The position numbers and the translations under genes were made by a program. The notes under the pieces were generated by a model that saw only the letters and a program-made list of their open reading frames with translations, had not been told where the DNA came from and did no database searches. Shown one piece after another: positions 46,233-55,401 of a DNA stretch of 64,000 nt (within the stretch, counting starts at the first letter, position 1; the number at the start of each line of letters is the position of its first letter). Source of the DNA: Carettochelys insculpta (lineage: Eukaryota; Chordata; Testudines; Carettochelyidae); NCBI RefSeq assembly GCF_033958435.1, contig NC_134147.1, positions 46,680,001-46,744,000 on the forward strand, given 5' to 3'.

Positions 46233-48174
46233 CATACAGATCCAGGGCTGCGCCATCACTACCATCGCACAAGGTCATCCGAAGCGACTATTCCACCATC
46301 GCCTCCGACCATTCTACGACCAGTGGCAAAGGATCACCACAGACAAATGGGTGCTGGAGATCATAGCCACGGGGTACGCCATCCCCTTCCAGTCGCTCCC
46401 ACCGTCACGACCTCCACTCAAGCCCCACCTCCAGGAGGCCTCCCATGTAGCGAGGCTCAGGCAGGAAGTGGACCATCTCATGCTCATAGGGGCAGTGGAA
46501 AGAGTGCCGGAGCAACTGCAAGGGAAGGGGTTCTACTCCAGGTACTTCCTCACGGAGAAAAAGACAGTAGGCTGGAGGCCCATCTTAGACCTTCGCGGCC
46601 TCAACAGGTACCTGCGCAAGCAACGTTTTCGGATGACCACAATCGCCTCCATCCTTACAGCACTGGACGATGGAGACTGGTTCGCAGCCCTCGATTTACA
46701 AGACGCGTACTTCCATATAACTATCCATCCGGCTCACCGGCGATTCCTCCGGTTTATGGTAGGCAACGAACACTTCCAATACAAGGTCCTACCGTTTGGC
46801 CTCTCCTCGGCCCCCAGAGTCTTCACCAAGACCTTGGCAGTGGTGTCAGCCTACTTGCACAGACAGGGGGTATTTATTTTCCCGTATCTGGATGACTGCC
46901 TGCTCAAAGGGGCCTCGAAGGGGGAGATTCTGCGCATGATACGCGTCACAGCAAACACATTCTCTTCACTTTGCCTGGTTATCAATCTGGCAAAATCAAA
47001 AATAGACCCCACACAGGACATAGAGTTCATAGGGGCTCGCATAAACTCGGTTACAGCGAGAGTATATCTACCAGAGGCTCGCTTTCGGGCCATCGGTTCC
47101 CTCGTGCAGGTCATCACCTTCAGCCCTACAGTGCCGGTCTTGACGTGGTTGCAGCTGCTGGGCCACATGGCAGCGGCGATGTTCGTAGTACAGAACGCCA
47201 GGTTACAGATGCGCAGCATGCAGCACTGGCTGGCGAGTGTATACAAACCGGCAGTACACACCGTTCACAGGGTGGTGTCGCCCACAGCCGGGGTGCGCAA
47301 ATCCCTACAATGGTGGGTGAACCCCAGGAACCTGCTAACAGGGGTACCCTTCCACCAGCCACAAATATCGGTTTTTCTCACTACAGATGCCTCCCTCATA
47401 GGGTGGGGAGCGCACATGGGCGAAGAGGTGACTCAAGGACTGTGGTCACCCACAGAACAGTCACTACACATAAATATACTGGAGCTCAGAGCAGTGTTCA
47501 ACGCCTGCAGACACTTTCGAGACCACATACAAGGCAAAGTCATCGGGATCAGTACAGACAATACCTCCACCATGTTTTATATAAACAGGCAAGGAGGAGC
47601 TCGATCCCGTGCCTTATGCGCGGAAGCAATCCGCTTATGGAACTGGTGCATTGCCAACAATATAATCTTGAAAGCCTCATACTTGCCGGGTGCGCACAAT
47701 GTGAAGGCAGACCAGCTGAGCAGGCGTTTTGCACTCACACACGAGTGGCAGATCCGTCCCGATCTGCTACAGCTGATTTTCCACGCATGGGGTTTTCCCC
47801 AGATAGACCTGTTTGCCACTCAGCACAACAAGAAGTGCCCACGATTCTGCTCCAGGGCAGGACTGGGATGGGGGTCCCTGGGGGATGCGTTCGCGATCCC
47901 GTGGAAGGGCCCCCTGCTTTATGCGTTTCCTCCCACAGTGCTGATCCACAAAGTCTTGCAGAAAGCCAGGAGGGAAAGGGCCCGGATGATCCTGATAGTC
48001 CCAACATGGGATCAACAACAATGGTTCCCCCTACTCCTGCGCATGTCGGACCGTCCACCGATGCCTCTTCTGGTGGCGCCGGATCTGCTCACGCAAGCCC
48101 AGGGGTCCATAGTGCACCCGCACCCCCAAAGCCTGCGACTGCAAGCGTGGTTAATCCATGGCTCAGCTCCCTAG
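45940..48174 (+). CDS. DIRS reverse transcriptase/RNase H/methyltransferase-like protein, copy C
   Basis: An uninterrupted 744-codon frame. Domains: an N-terminal part overlapping gag; reverse transcriptase from about residue 200 (GFYSRYFLTEKK), motif A LDLQDAYFHI with D252, LPFGLSSAPRVFTK, and YLDD at 316-319; RNase H with D483 (TTDAS), E515 (ELRAVF), D540 (STDNT) and D591 (VKADQLSR); a C-terminal region from PQIDLFATQHNKK (about 620) through PPTVLIHKVLQKARR to the end that corresponds to the methyltransferase-like domain described for DIRS elements. All catalytic RT and RNase H acidic residues are present. It overlaps gag by 293 bases in the +1 frame; the nominal first codon is TTG and no ATG occurs before 46480, inside the RT domain's approach, so synthesis by frameshifting from gag is likely. 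It overlaps the recombinase frame by 28 bases. Confidence 0.93.
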   Translation: MTFPSTRRSCLLNQLTRSFIPVKIQEPHSGPWGFTPLHTQRKGTTLNKDGTSTSNSAPSTTGVTSKGDINSTSSTELPGDVHNRAVRPRGGAKGHKFDIQIQGCAITTIAQGHPKRLFHHRLRPFYDQWQRITTDKWVLEIIATGYAIPFQSLPPSRPPLKPHLQEASHVARLRQEVDHLMLIGAVERVPEQLQGKGFYSRYFLTEKKTVGWRPILDLRGLNRYLRKQRFRMTTIASILTALDDGDWFAALDLQDAYFHITIHPAHRRFLRFMVGNEHFQYKVLPFGLSSAPRVFTKTLAVVSAYLHRQGVFIFPYLDDCLLKGASKGEILRMIRVTANTFSSLCLVINLAKSKIDPTQDIEFIGARINSVTARVYLPEARFRAIGSLVQVITFSPTVPVLTWLQLLGHMAAAMFVVQNARLQMRSMQHWLASVYKPAVHTVHRVVSPTAGVRKSLQWWVNPRNLLTGVPFHQPQISVFLTTDASLIGWGAHMGEEVTQGLWSPTEQSLHINILELRAVFNACRHFRDHIQGKVIGISTDNTSTMFYINRQGGARSRALCAEAIRLWNWCIANNIILKASYLPGAHNVKADQLSRRFALTHEWQIRPDLLQLIFHAWGFPQIDLFATQHNKKCPRFCSRAGLGWGSLGDAFAIPWKGPLLYAFPPTVLIHKVLQKARRERARMILIVPTWDQQQWFPLLLRMSDRPPMPLLVAPDLLTQAQGSIVHPHPQSLRLQAWLIHGSAP

Positions 48175-49202
48175 AGAGCACATGCACAGTGGAAGTACAG
48201 CAAGTCCTATAAAGTAGCAGGAGGACTTCCACCAGGAAGACCTACAAGCAAAAATGGACTCGCTTCACGGCTTGGTGTTCTACCAAACAGCTGGCCCCCC
48301 TTTTGGTGCCTATACCTACAATACTAGAGTATTTACTGGACCTCAAGAGAGGAGGACTCTCGCTATCCTCGTTGAAGGTCCACCTTGCCGCCATCTCGGC
48401 GTTCAGACATGAGGAGGAAGGGCACACGGTGTTCGCCCACCCTATGGTTACCAGGTTCCTCAAAGGGTTGGTAAACCTATACCCCCCTTGGAAACCGCTT
48501 CCACCTTCGTGGAACTTGGACCTGGTGCTTACCATGCTAATGGGACCACCGTTCGAGCCCTTGGCCACGGTTCCCCTCCGCCTCCTTACAATAAAGACGA
48601 CCTTTCTTCTTGCAATTACGTCAGCTCGTAGGGTGAGCGAGCTCACGGCAGTCATGGCAACGCCACCCTGCACTGTTTTTTCCAAGGAGGCGGTAACCAT
48701 ACGGCTGCATCCAGCCTTTGTTCCCAAAGTTTCTTCCCCGTTTCACATTAACGAACCTATTGTTCTACCCTCGTTTTATCCAAAGCCTCATAACTCTAAC
48801 GAAGAGGCGCGCCTACACCTTCTGGACGTGAGGAGGGTGCTAGCCTTCTACGTAGACAGGACCAAGTCCTTCCGGAAAACGGATAGACTCCTAGTCTCCC
48901 TCGCTCCCAAATCGAAAGGAGAAGGTCTCTCCTCGCAGAGAATCTCAAAGCACATTGTATCCTGCATAAAAATGTGCTACGAGCTCAAAAAGACTCCTTT
49001 ATCGGCCACTCCCAGGGCTCATTCTACTAGGGCGGTGGCGGCATCAACAGCCTTTTTCAAGGGCGTTGCGTTAAAAGACATTTGCAGAGTGGTGACCTGG
49101 TCATCCTACGACACCTTTGCCAAACATTACACCCTTCACAGGGTATTCCAAGAGGATACCCGTCTCTCTGCAGCGGTCCTCTCGGGGACAAGCTGCACAT
49201 AA
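48147..49202 (+). pseudogene. DIRS tyrosine recombinase, copy C (one N-terminal stop)
   Basis: Same frame as the intact gene of copy A, but the start position is GTG (48147) and a TAA lies at 48210-48212. From there to 49202 the frame is open: TYKQKWTRFTAWC, LSLSSLKVHLAAISAF, SARRVSEL (catalytic Arg), HSTR, WSSYDTFAKHYTL (catalytic Tyr). DICRAATW is changed to DICRVVTW. With no ATG after the stop and before the DNA-binding half, it is probably not made unless by read-through. The TAA (cctataaagtagc) is shared with copy B. Confidence 0.87.
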
Positions 49203-49244
49203 TCCGATTACCCACCTCCTTTCTTGGGTTACTGCTGGGTAGTC

Positions 49245-49344
49245 ACCTATTGTGGAGCACCCACGGGGACACTCGAAGAAGAAAGAAAAGTTACTCACCG
49301 TAGTAACGGTGGTTCTTCGAGATGTGTCCCCGTGGGTGCTCCAC
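49245..49344 (+). repeat. internal complementary region, copy C
   Basis: Left 39 bases are a perfect reverse complement of 43498-43536; the right part is the reverse complement of the right terminus. The two halves meet at gaagaagaaag, giving a 2-4 base overlap (TT or TTC) between the two element ends. Confidence 0.93.
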
Positions 49345-49414
49345 TACCCGCCCATCCTCCCCGCTTCGGATCTCTTGTTAGTGTTTTGCAGGGGCACCCG
49401 ACGCGGTTGGTCGA

Positions 49415-49579
49415 GGAACTGGCGGGGACCGGATCGCGCACATGGCCAGGAGCGCGCAAGGGAGTGGCGTGCGCCAGTGCATGCGCGGTCCGGCAGAAAC
49501 TGCTTGGTAGATCTGATCTGCGGCGCCGGGCAAGCCCGACACCTATTGTGGAGCACCCACGGGGACACATCTCGAAGAA
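49415..49579 (-). repeat. right inverted terminal repeat, copy C
   Basis: Inverted partner of 43498-43662, followed by about 31 unique terminal bases. Confidence 0.9.
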
Positions 49580-49610
49580 CCACCGTTACTACGGTGAGTA
49601 ACTTTTCTTT

Positions 49611-51039
49611 ATGTGCTCAGACAACTAGCCTGCAGTTGCCTCTTTTGCACTGTGAATTTATAGATGTAGCTCCTTAAATCAAGTTTATATTCCAAGGCTC
49701 TTTTTGAAGAGAGAGTTCAAAAAACTCTTGAAATCAGATAAAGTAATGCTTTCAAATTAGGAAAAAAATACTGCATTTTCCTGTTTATTGCACAGAAACA
49801 AACACAGGAGACCTATAACAATAATCCTGTTACTTTTTTCACCCTGGGTTACAGAAAGGGAATTTGAAAGTGATTCAAGCTAAACTTTCCAACTAGAGTG
49901 CCCTCTAGCCTCCAATCATATCTCTTCTGTGCTAATCCTATATAAAGATATCCTCTTGCCTCTGTTACATTGTGCACAAATATACTTGTGTGCTTCTGAT
50001 CTTGATAACTGTGGTGTCATTTGAATTTATTTTTTGGAGATACGTAGCCACTAAAAATTAGATCAGAGATTTTGGTTTTTTAATAAAGGGTAAAGAGACT
50101 AAGAATGTAAACTTTTTTGATCCATTAGGAAGGCAGTATAAAAATGAATTGGAGAAGGGAATGGAGAAGCAGAGTAGAGAGAAAAGGTGATGAATGGCTT
50201 TTGATGTCTCAATGCCAACAACTGACAATGGCCTCAACAAAGGGAGATAACAAAGATGAGAGAATACACAGTAGCTTCTCTCCTCTTCATCCTAGGATAG
50301 CTATCTGTCAGGATGAGGAATATGGCTCACTGCAAGTATCGCAGTAGGGCCACACAACTTCTGAAGTCTTTATGATATTCCCGGATATTGAAGAAATGTC
50401 TTTGGTCAGATGAGCCTGAAGGGATAACATTGAAAAAGAATTTGAAATGATAAAAATTGATCATGCAGGATGACCTGGAACAATTACCATAGAAAATCTT
50501 CTGTTGTTTTGAGAGAATTACTACGAAGCATTCACATGGTAACTAATTTAATTTCAGACTAAAGTTTTAGAGATGTCAGGAAAACTTTGACTCAGAATTA
50601 GAAGGGTCCAGTTGTTGTGCGTGCGGTGATGGTTTTTTTGTGAGAAACAAAAAGGACAACGTTCAGCTTGAGTAGTAAAGTGTATGAATTCCACCCCCCC
50701 CGTGGATTCTGTTACATACAACGGTTAAGCTATTAACAATAGATACACAGTTTTGCTGCTTTATTTATTGTCCATTTAATTTCATTCACTAAAGGTGACA
50801 CTTTTATATTTTACTTCAGAGACAATAGGTAAATCTTAGGTGGCTCTTTATCCATGGCTATGTTGCAGTTTTTAATTGTCATATGTTATGTTATCATGCT
50901 CAACTGTATTTTATATGACTGCACTTGAGAATGCTAACTGTAGCTGATGTTAGTGTTATTTCCCAACCTTAAACACATACTGTCAGATAGTGACCATAAT
51001 TGACCATATTATAGCCATAATCTGCTTAAACTACTGTTT
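49611..51039. other. AT-rich spacer, nothing recognised
   Basis: No gene or clear repeat. The short frames at 50058-50347 on both strands have no domain. A C-run at 50693-50701 is the only simple-sequence feature. Confidence 0.45.
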
Positions 51040-51490
51040 GGCCACATCTAACTAGCCCACTCCTTTCAGAAGCGGCATGGTAATGAGTGAGTTGGGAAGA
51101 TGCTAATGAGGTGCTTTCATGAATATGCAGCCCCTCATTAGCATAATAGCTGCCACATGCAATTTGAAAGTGCCCCCCTCAGAACACATGCCACCCGTGT
51201 AGATGGGGGCTTTTTGAAAGGACCATCCCCCCACCCCCCAGACTTCAAAACCCACTTCTTCCGATATAGTTTTAGAAAGAAGGGGCTTTTGAAGTCCGGG
51301 GGTGGGGTCCTTTAGAAAGGCCCCTTTCTACACAGGCGGCGCACGATTCGAAAGCCATGCTTTTGAATCACGTGTGGATGCCATTATGCCAATGAAGTAT
51401 TGGATATTCTTGGCAGCGCCTCATTAGCATCTTCCTAACTCGCTCATTACCATACCCCTTCCAAAAGGAAGGGGCTAGTGTAGGCGTAGC
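51040..51490. mobile_element. foldback MITE, second copy
   Basis: Left end ggccacatctaactagccc pairs with the complement of the right end (gctacgcctacactagccc). Inner arms taatgaggtgc/gcctcattagc and gaagaagggg-type words pair as at 38923-39358. TTT occurs outside both ends (51037-51039 and 51491-51493). Non-coding. Confidence 0.75.
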
Positions 51491-52885
51491 TTTGGAAAAA
51501 TAGCTTTGTCTAATGACTCCTCAGAACACAGGACAGAGACTCAGGACTTTAGCCACAGCTCTGAGTAATGGAAGGAAGAGCCATACCATCCTAGATGTAG
51601 AATATGAAGGAACAGTGCCTGAAGGAACAGTTTATTCCTGATCAATTTATGCAGAGGAGTTTGCGGATGAACTACCTCTCTGGTTCCAAGAGTGCTTGTG
51701 ATTAGCTCTGCAGGCTAGTGTAGAGAAAGGTGGGGCCATCGCCTTGCCTCTTTCTTCCCTTTTAAGGGCAATTCGTGATCTTGGGAATCATGTACAGAAC
51801 TTTCCCTGTGTTCTGTGGAGCAATGGGAGTTTGACCATCGCTTTTCTTTCAATATAGTTCAATGAAGGCATCAGGGAAAACTCTGTGTCCCTTCCCCATC
51901 TCATGCTTCAGGAAACTTTCTCTCAAAGCAGGTTATCCATGTCTGTCTTATTTCAGGATTTCGTGCATCTTCCATCTGGTATTCGCAACTGTCAGAGACA
52001 GGCTATTGGAATAGGTGTTGCACTGTTTTGGTCCAGTATGGCAATTTTTTGTAAGGTAAATATGTTTTATAGGGGTGAGTTTCCCCAGAAGACCACCCTC
52101 TTCAAATCATAAACTCAGGGCGTTTAATCACTAAATGCTGACTACACCTTCCTTTCAAATGGCACGGGCTTAGTGCAGTAATGTTGGCTTGTGTCCAGAT
52201 CTAATTTGGGATTTAGTGCTCAGCTAATTAGAATTATTTGAATTTTCTAGTGGAAGTTTGACTCTGGTTGCTGGATACATACAGGTCAGATCTTGTGTCT
52301 TGGCATATTAATGCCAATCCTGAAAAGGTGTCTGGTTTTCACAGCAATAAATTTTAATGATTTCTGTTTGTACAACATTAGCAAACATCTGGTGTTATCA
52401 AAATTTGTAGACAAAGTCAGTTTGCTGGGGCGAAGTCTGGCTGTTTCTACTTAAAATGACCTCAAATAAACATTCCCACGTTTACAACCCTCTTATGCCT
52501 AAATATAGTTGTGTGTATGACCTAAATGACTTTCCATTGTTGAATTATAATGTTTTAGAAAATAAATATGTAAAGTGCATCCATATGAACACAATTTATT
52601 AGATCTTCAGATGACAGAAATATTTGGCTCGTATTAAACATGTTTGCTAGCAGAAGTAAGTTTGGATTATATTTTTGTAATGCATGAAGTATCTGCTGTG
52701 TTTCTGTATTGTGCATTAGAATATGACTTGCTAAAGAAACCTTAGAACATATATGTCTATATTCATTTATTCTTGTGTAATCTGTGTGCTAAAATTTTTT
52801 CTCTGTTCATTCACATTTCCGCTCCCAGTGGTGCAAAAATCCTGCCACATCATTTTGGTACGCTCTGAACTCTCTTTAATTCAAC
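51491..52885. other. AT-rich sequence without recognisable gene
   Basis: No supported gene or repeat. A 75-codon + frame at 51885-52112 shows no domain. Confidence 0.45.
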
Positions 52886-54835
52886 ATGCCAGGCTTCAAA
52901 AGATGCAGCTCCTGCAGAGAGGCCATGCTACGTTCCAATGCATATTGCTCTCTTTGTGAGTTGCCTCAGAGAGAAGCACATTCCAGCAAAGTGTGACCAT
53001 TGCAACAACATAAAGGCAAGAGCAGAGCACAGTCAGGACCTGTGCCTGAAAATGATCCTCATGGGGAGATCTCTCAAACCTGGAACTGGAGAAGGAGAAC
53101 CCAAACTTTCTCCCGTGTGCTCTCAATCCTGGTTGGAACTGTTACTTAGGAGATAAGGGAACAAACCTTGAACTCTCTGCAGAGGGAACTACATAAGAAG
53201 AAATGGTCCCCATGTGAGGTCATTATCTTTATGTCAACGTACACCTTCCCTGCCCGTGTGGGATTGAAACCTAGTTGCCTGTGGACTCATGAGGCTTCCC
53301 TGTGAACTCCAATGCAACTTCATCCTGAATTCTTTCCAAACGTGGCATCTGTCTTTCAGATCAACCAGCCAAAATATCTCTCTGTGTTCTGCTCTAACTC
53401 ACCTAAAGCCTCACAGGAAGCTGCATTACACCAGTTTGACATTAGAAGGGCAATTACCTCCTACTTATACAGAACAAAACTAGTTAGTAAATCCCCTAGA
53501 CCAGAGTTTCTCAACCTTTTTTTTAATAAAGTACCCATTTAAAAAAAATTATGTACACCATGTACCCACAGTTTTCAGACATATAATTTTTTTCTACCAT
53601 TGCAACACATTTGTTTAAACAACTTAATTGTAACCGGTTGATTAGAAGAAATTGCCTACAGGCAATAAACTTGCAATCATATGTATGCTTGTACAAAGAG
53701 GATAAATGAAAAAAAATAGATGAACATGAAATAAGTCAAATTTTTTATTCATACAGATGTATATATTTTTATGTGAACATCAATGAACAGTGATCAATGA
53801 AATTACAAGAAAAATTATAATTAATTTAATGTGACCTTTGAGCTTGTTTGGTTGAAATCATATGTTCACACCTAGTTTTCAAACTGCTGAGGGCCTCAAT
53901 TAAATCAGTGTTTCTGCTGCGGTTTCCTGTGTACCACCTTCTTCCAAATGTGCAGTTTTATTCTTTGTTTTCACAAGGAATTGCTCTATTTTAAACCCTT
54001 TCAGTTGTAATTACAAATACTAAACTAAAATTGAACAAATAGCAATTTTATCACTTACTTCAGATGACAAGCATTATATCCTAGAGCCAGGCATTGCCAG
54101 CTCCCCTCTTTAACCCAATCCTCCTTCCTGGCCTCCAGAGCCAGGTGCCCCCAGACCCTGCTTTAACCCAGTCCCCACTGCCCTCCTCCAGAGCCAGGCA
54201 GGTCCAGCCCTCTCCACCCACCACTTTAACTTAATCCCCTCCTCCTCCAGAGCCTGGCATACCGTACCCCCCACTGTAATTCAATGCCAGTGACTCACTG
54301 CAGCCGCCGCTGCCATGCACTTCTCCCTCCAAGCGGTAGGGAGGGACACGTGCAGAGCAGACCACAGCACTCTCACGGCTCCGAGCATTTTATTGGTCAA
54401 ACACTGCCATAGACTTTTCATGTTCACAACAAAATGATTCATGGGTGATGCTATATCTAAGCAACAACTTTCCAAGTAGATATCGGATTGTATCCAATCA
54501 TGATACCAAACCCAGAACATAAAACCACCTGCAGCAGTCAGACCACATTCTACTCAAACCATGTCAACTCCTGGGACATTCCTGTGCAATATACCCCTTC
54601 TGGACATATGCAAAGCTGCCGGATGGGTATCAAACCTTACTTTTGCCAAGCATTAGGCGAACACACAGGACACCAGGGTGCATGCCAGAGTAGGCCTTAG
54701 TGCTCTGACCTCTGGCACAATACACAACTCCTAAGTCCCACCAATCATAGAGGGTACTGCTGTACATTCACTTGGAGTGGAGCACCTACAGGGACAGCAT
54801 TTAGAGAACCTCAGTTACTGCACAAGGTAAGTAAG
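52886..54835 (+). pseudogene. internally deleted, older DIRS relic
   Basis: ATG at 52886 reads MPGFKRCSSCREAML, matching the gag start of copies A-D, then CLREKHIPAKCDHCNNIKARAE, matching CLGESHVTQKCSFCAKLTARAR in a shifted frame. After about 53110 the sequence jumps to the recombinase: LHPEFFPNVASVFQINQP and LHQFDIRRAITSYLYRTKL (53312-53490) match LHPAFVPKVSS.FHINEP and LLDVRRALAFYIDRTK. A hAT element interrupts it at 53502-54406. Downstream, residues equivalent to HSTRAVAAS and DICRAATWSS are recognisable as HSTQTMSTP (about 54550) and DICKAAGWVS (about 54598). The right end is recognisable near 54773-54835 (gtggagcacctacaggg ... agttactgcacaagg). All of RT is absent. Same orientation as A-D, but more diverged. 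Confidence 0.8.
53502..54406. mobile_element. non-autonomous hAT-like transposon
   Basis: The left end is CAGAGTTTCTCAACC and the right end in complement is CAGTGTTTGACC, typical hAT termini. An 8-bp target duplication flanks it: ccctagac at 53494-53501 and ccatagac at 54407-54414, one mismatch. The insertion lies inside the recombinase part of the DIRS relic, whose protein similarity stops on the left and resumes on the right. The interior is AT-rich, then a C-rich block of three to four imperfect repeats (ccagagccaggc units, about 54085-54260). No transposase. Confidence 0.8.
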
Positions 54836-55072
54836 CTCTTCACATTCAGTGCTCAGGTTCTAAAAAAATAGTGACAGAACTCCCTGGACCTGGCTCCCTG
54901 TTCCAAAGGGAGACAGGACAGCGCAGTAACTTATTCTGAATCCAAGGAGCCCTTCCACTCTCTTTTTTTTGGAAGGAGAGATGGAAGTCCAGCTTACTGA
55001 GCTCTCACCTCTCCTGGAGCAGGCCTGGAAGTGTAAGAGCTTGAGGTGGCAATGTGGGAGATAGAATTTAGC
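54836..55072. other. left flank of DIRS copy D
   Basis: Unique sequence with no recognised feature. Confidence 0.4.
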
Positions 55073-55401
55073 TTCTTCTTCGAGTGGTCCCCGTGGACCA
55101 CTCCTCCTCAACCGCCATTGGCTGCAGATGGAATCCACTCAGGCTAAGGCCAGAGTCAGATTAAATAGTGGGTTTTTTCTACGTGTCATTTGTTGTTTTT
55201 GGTTATTAAACAAAAAAAAAAAAGAGAGAAAGCAAAGACAAAGAGAATATCAGCAAAAAAAAGAGAGGAGTGGAGAAGAGAAGAGAGGATGTGAAGGCCA
55301 TTTAGGCCGCCTGCTGCCCTGCAGGCTGGTGATCACTATTTGGGGTGGAAAGGCACAGATTAAGTGCTAAGTACCCTATTAACAGTAAAGGACTCACCGC
55401 A

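Larger units (their letters stand above)
43498..49610 (+). mobile_element. DIRS-type retrotransposon, copy C (best preserved)
   Basis: A 6.11-kb element. Left ITR 43498-43662, an A-rich tract of about 18 A at 43799, gag 43992-46232, RT/RNase H/MT-like 45940-48174, recombinase 48147-49202, ICR 49245-49344, right ITR 49415-49579. The first 39 bases of the ICR match the reverse complement of the left end perfectly. Only three disabling changes are visible across all reading frames: one TGA in gag, one TAA in the recombinase, and loss of its ATG. Confidence 0.93.

Noticed and set aside
46971..48212. 413-codon + frame in copy C as a separate protein
   Set aside because: Overlaps the intact 744-codon RT/RNase H frame; composition and absence of motifs mark it as a shadow, apart from its last stretch, which is the recombinase leader.
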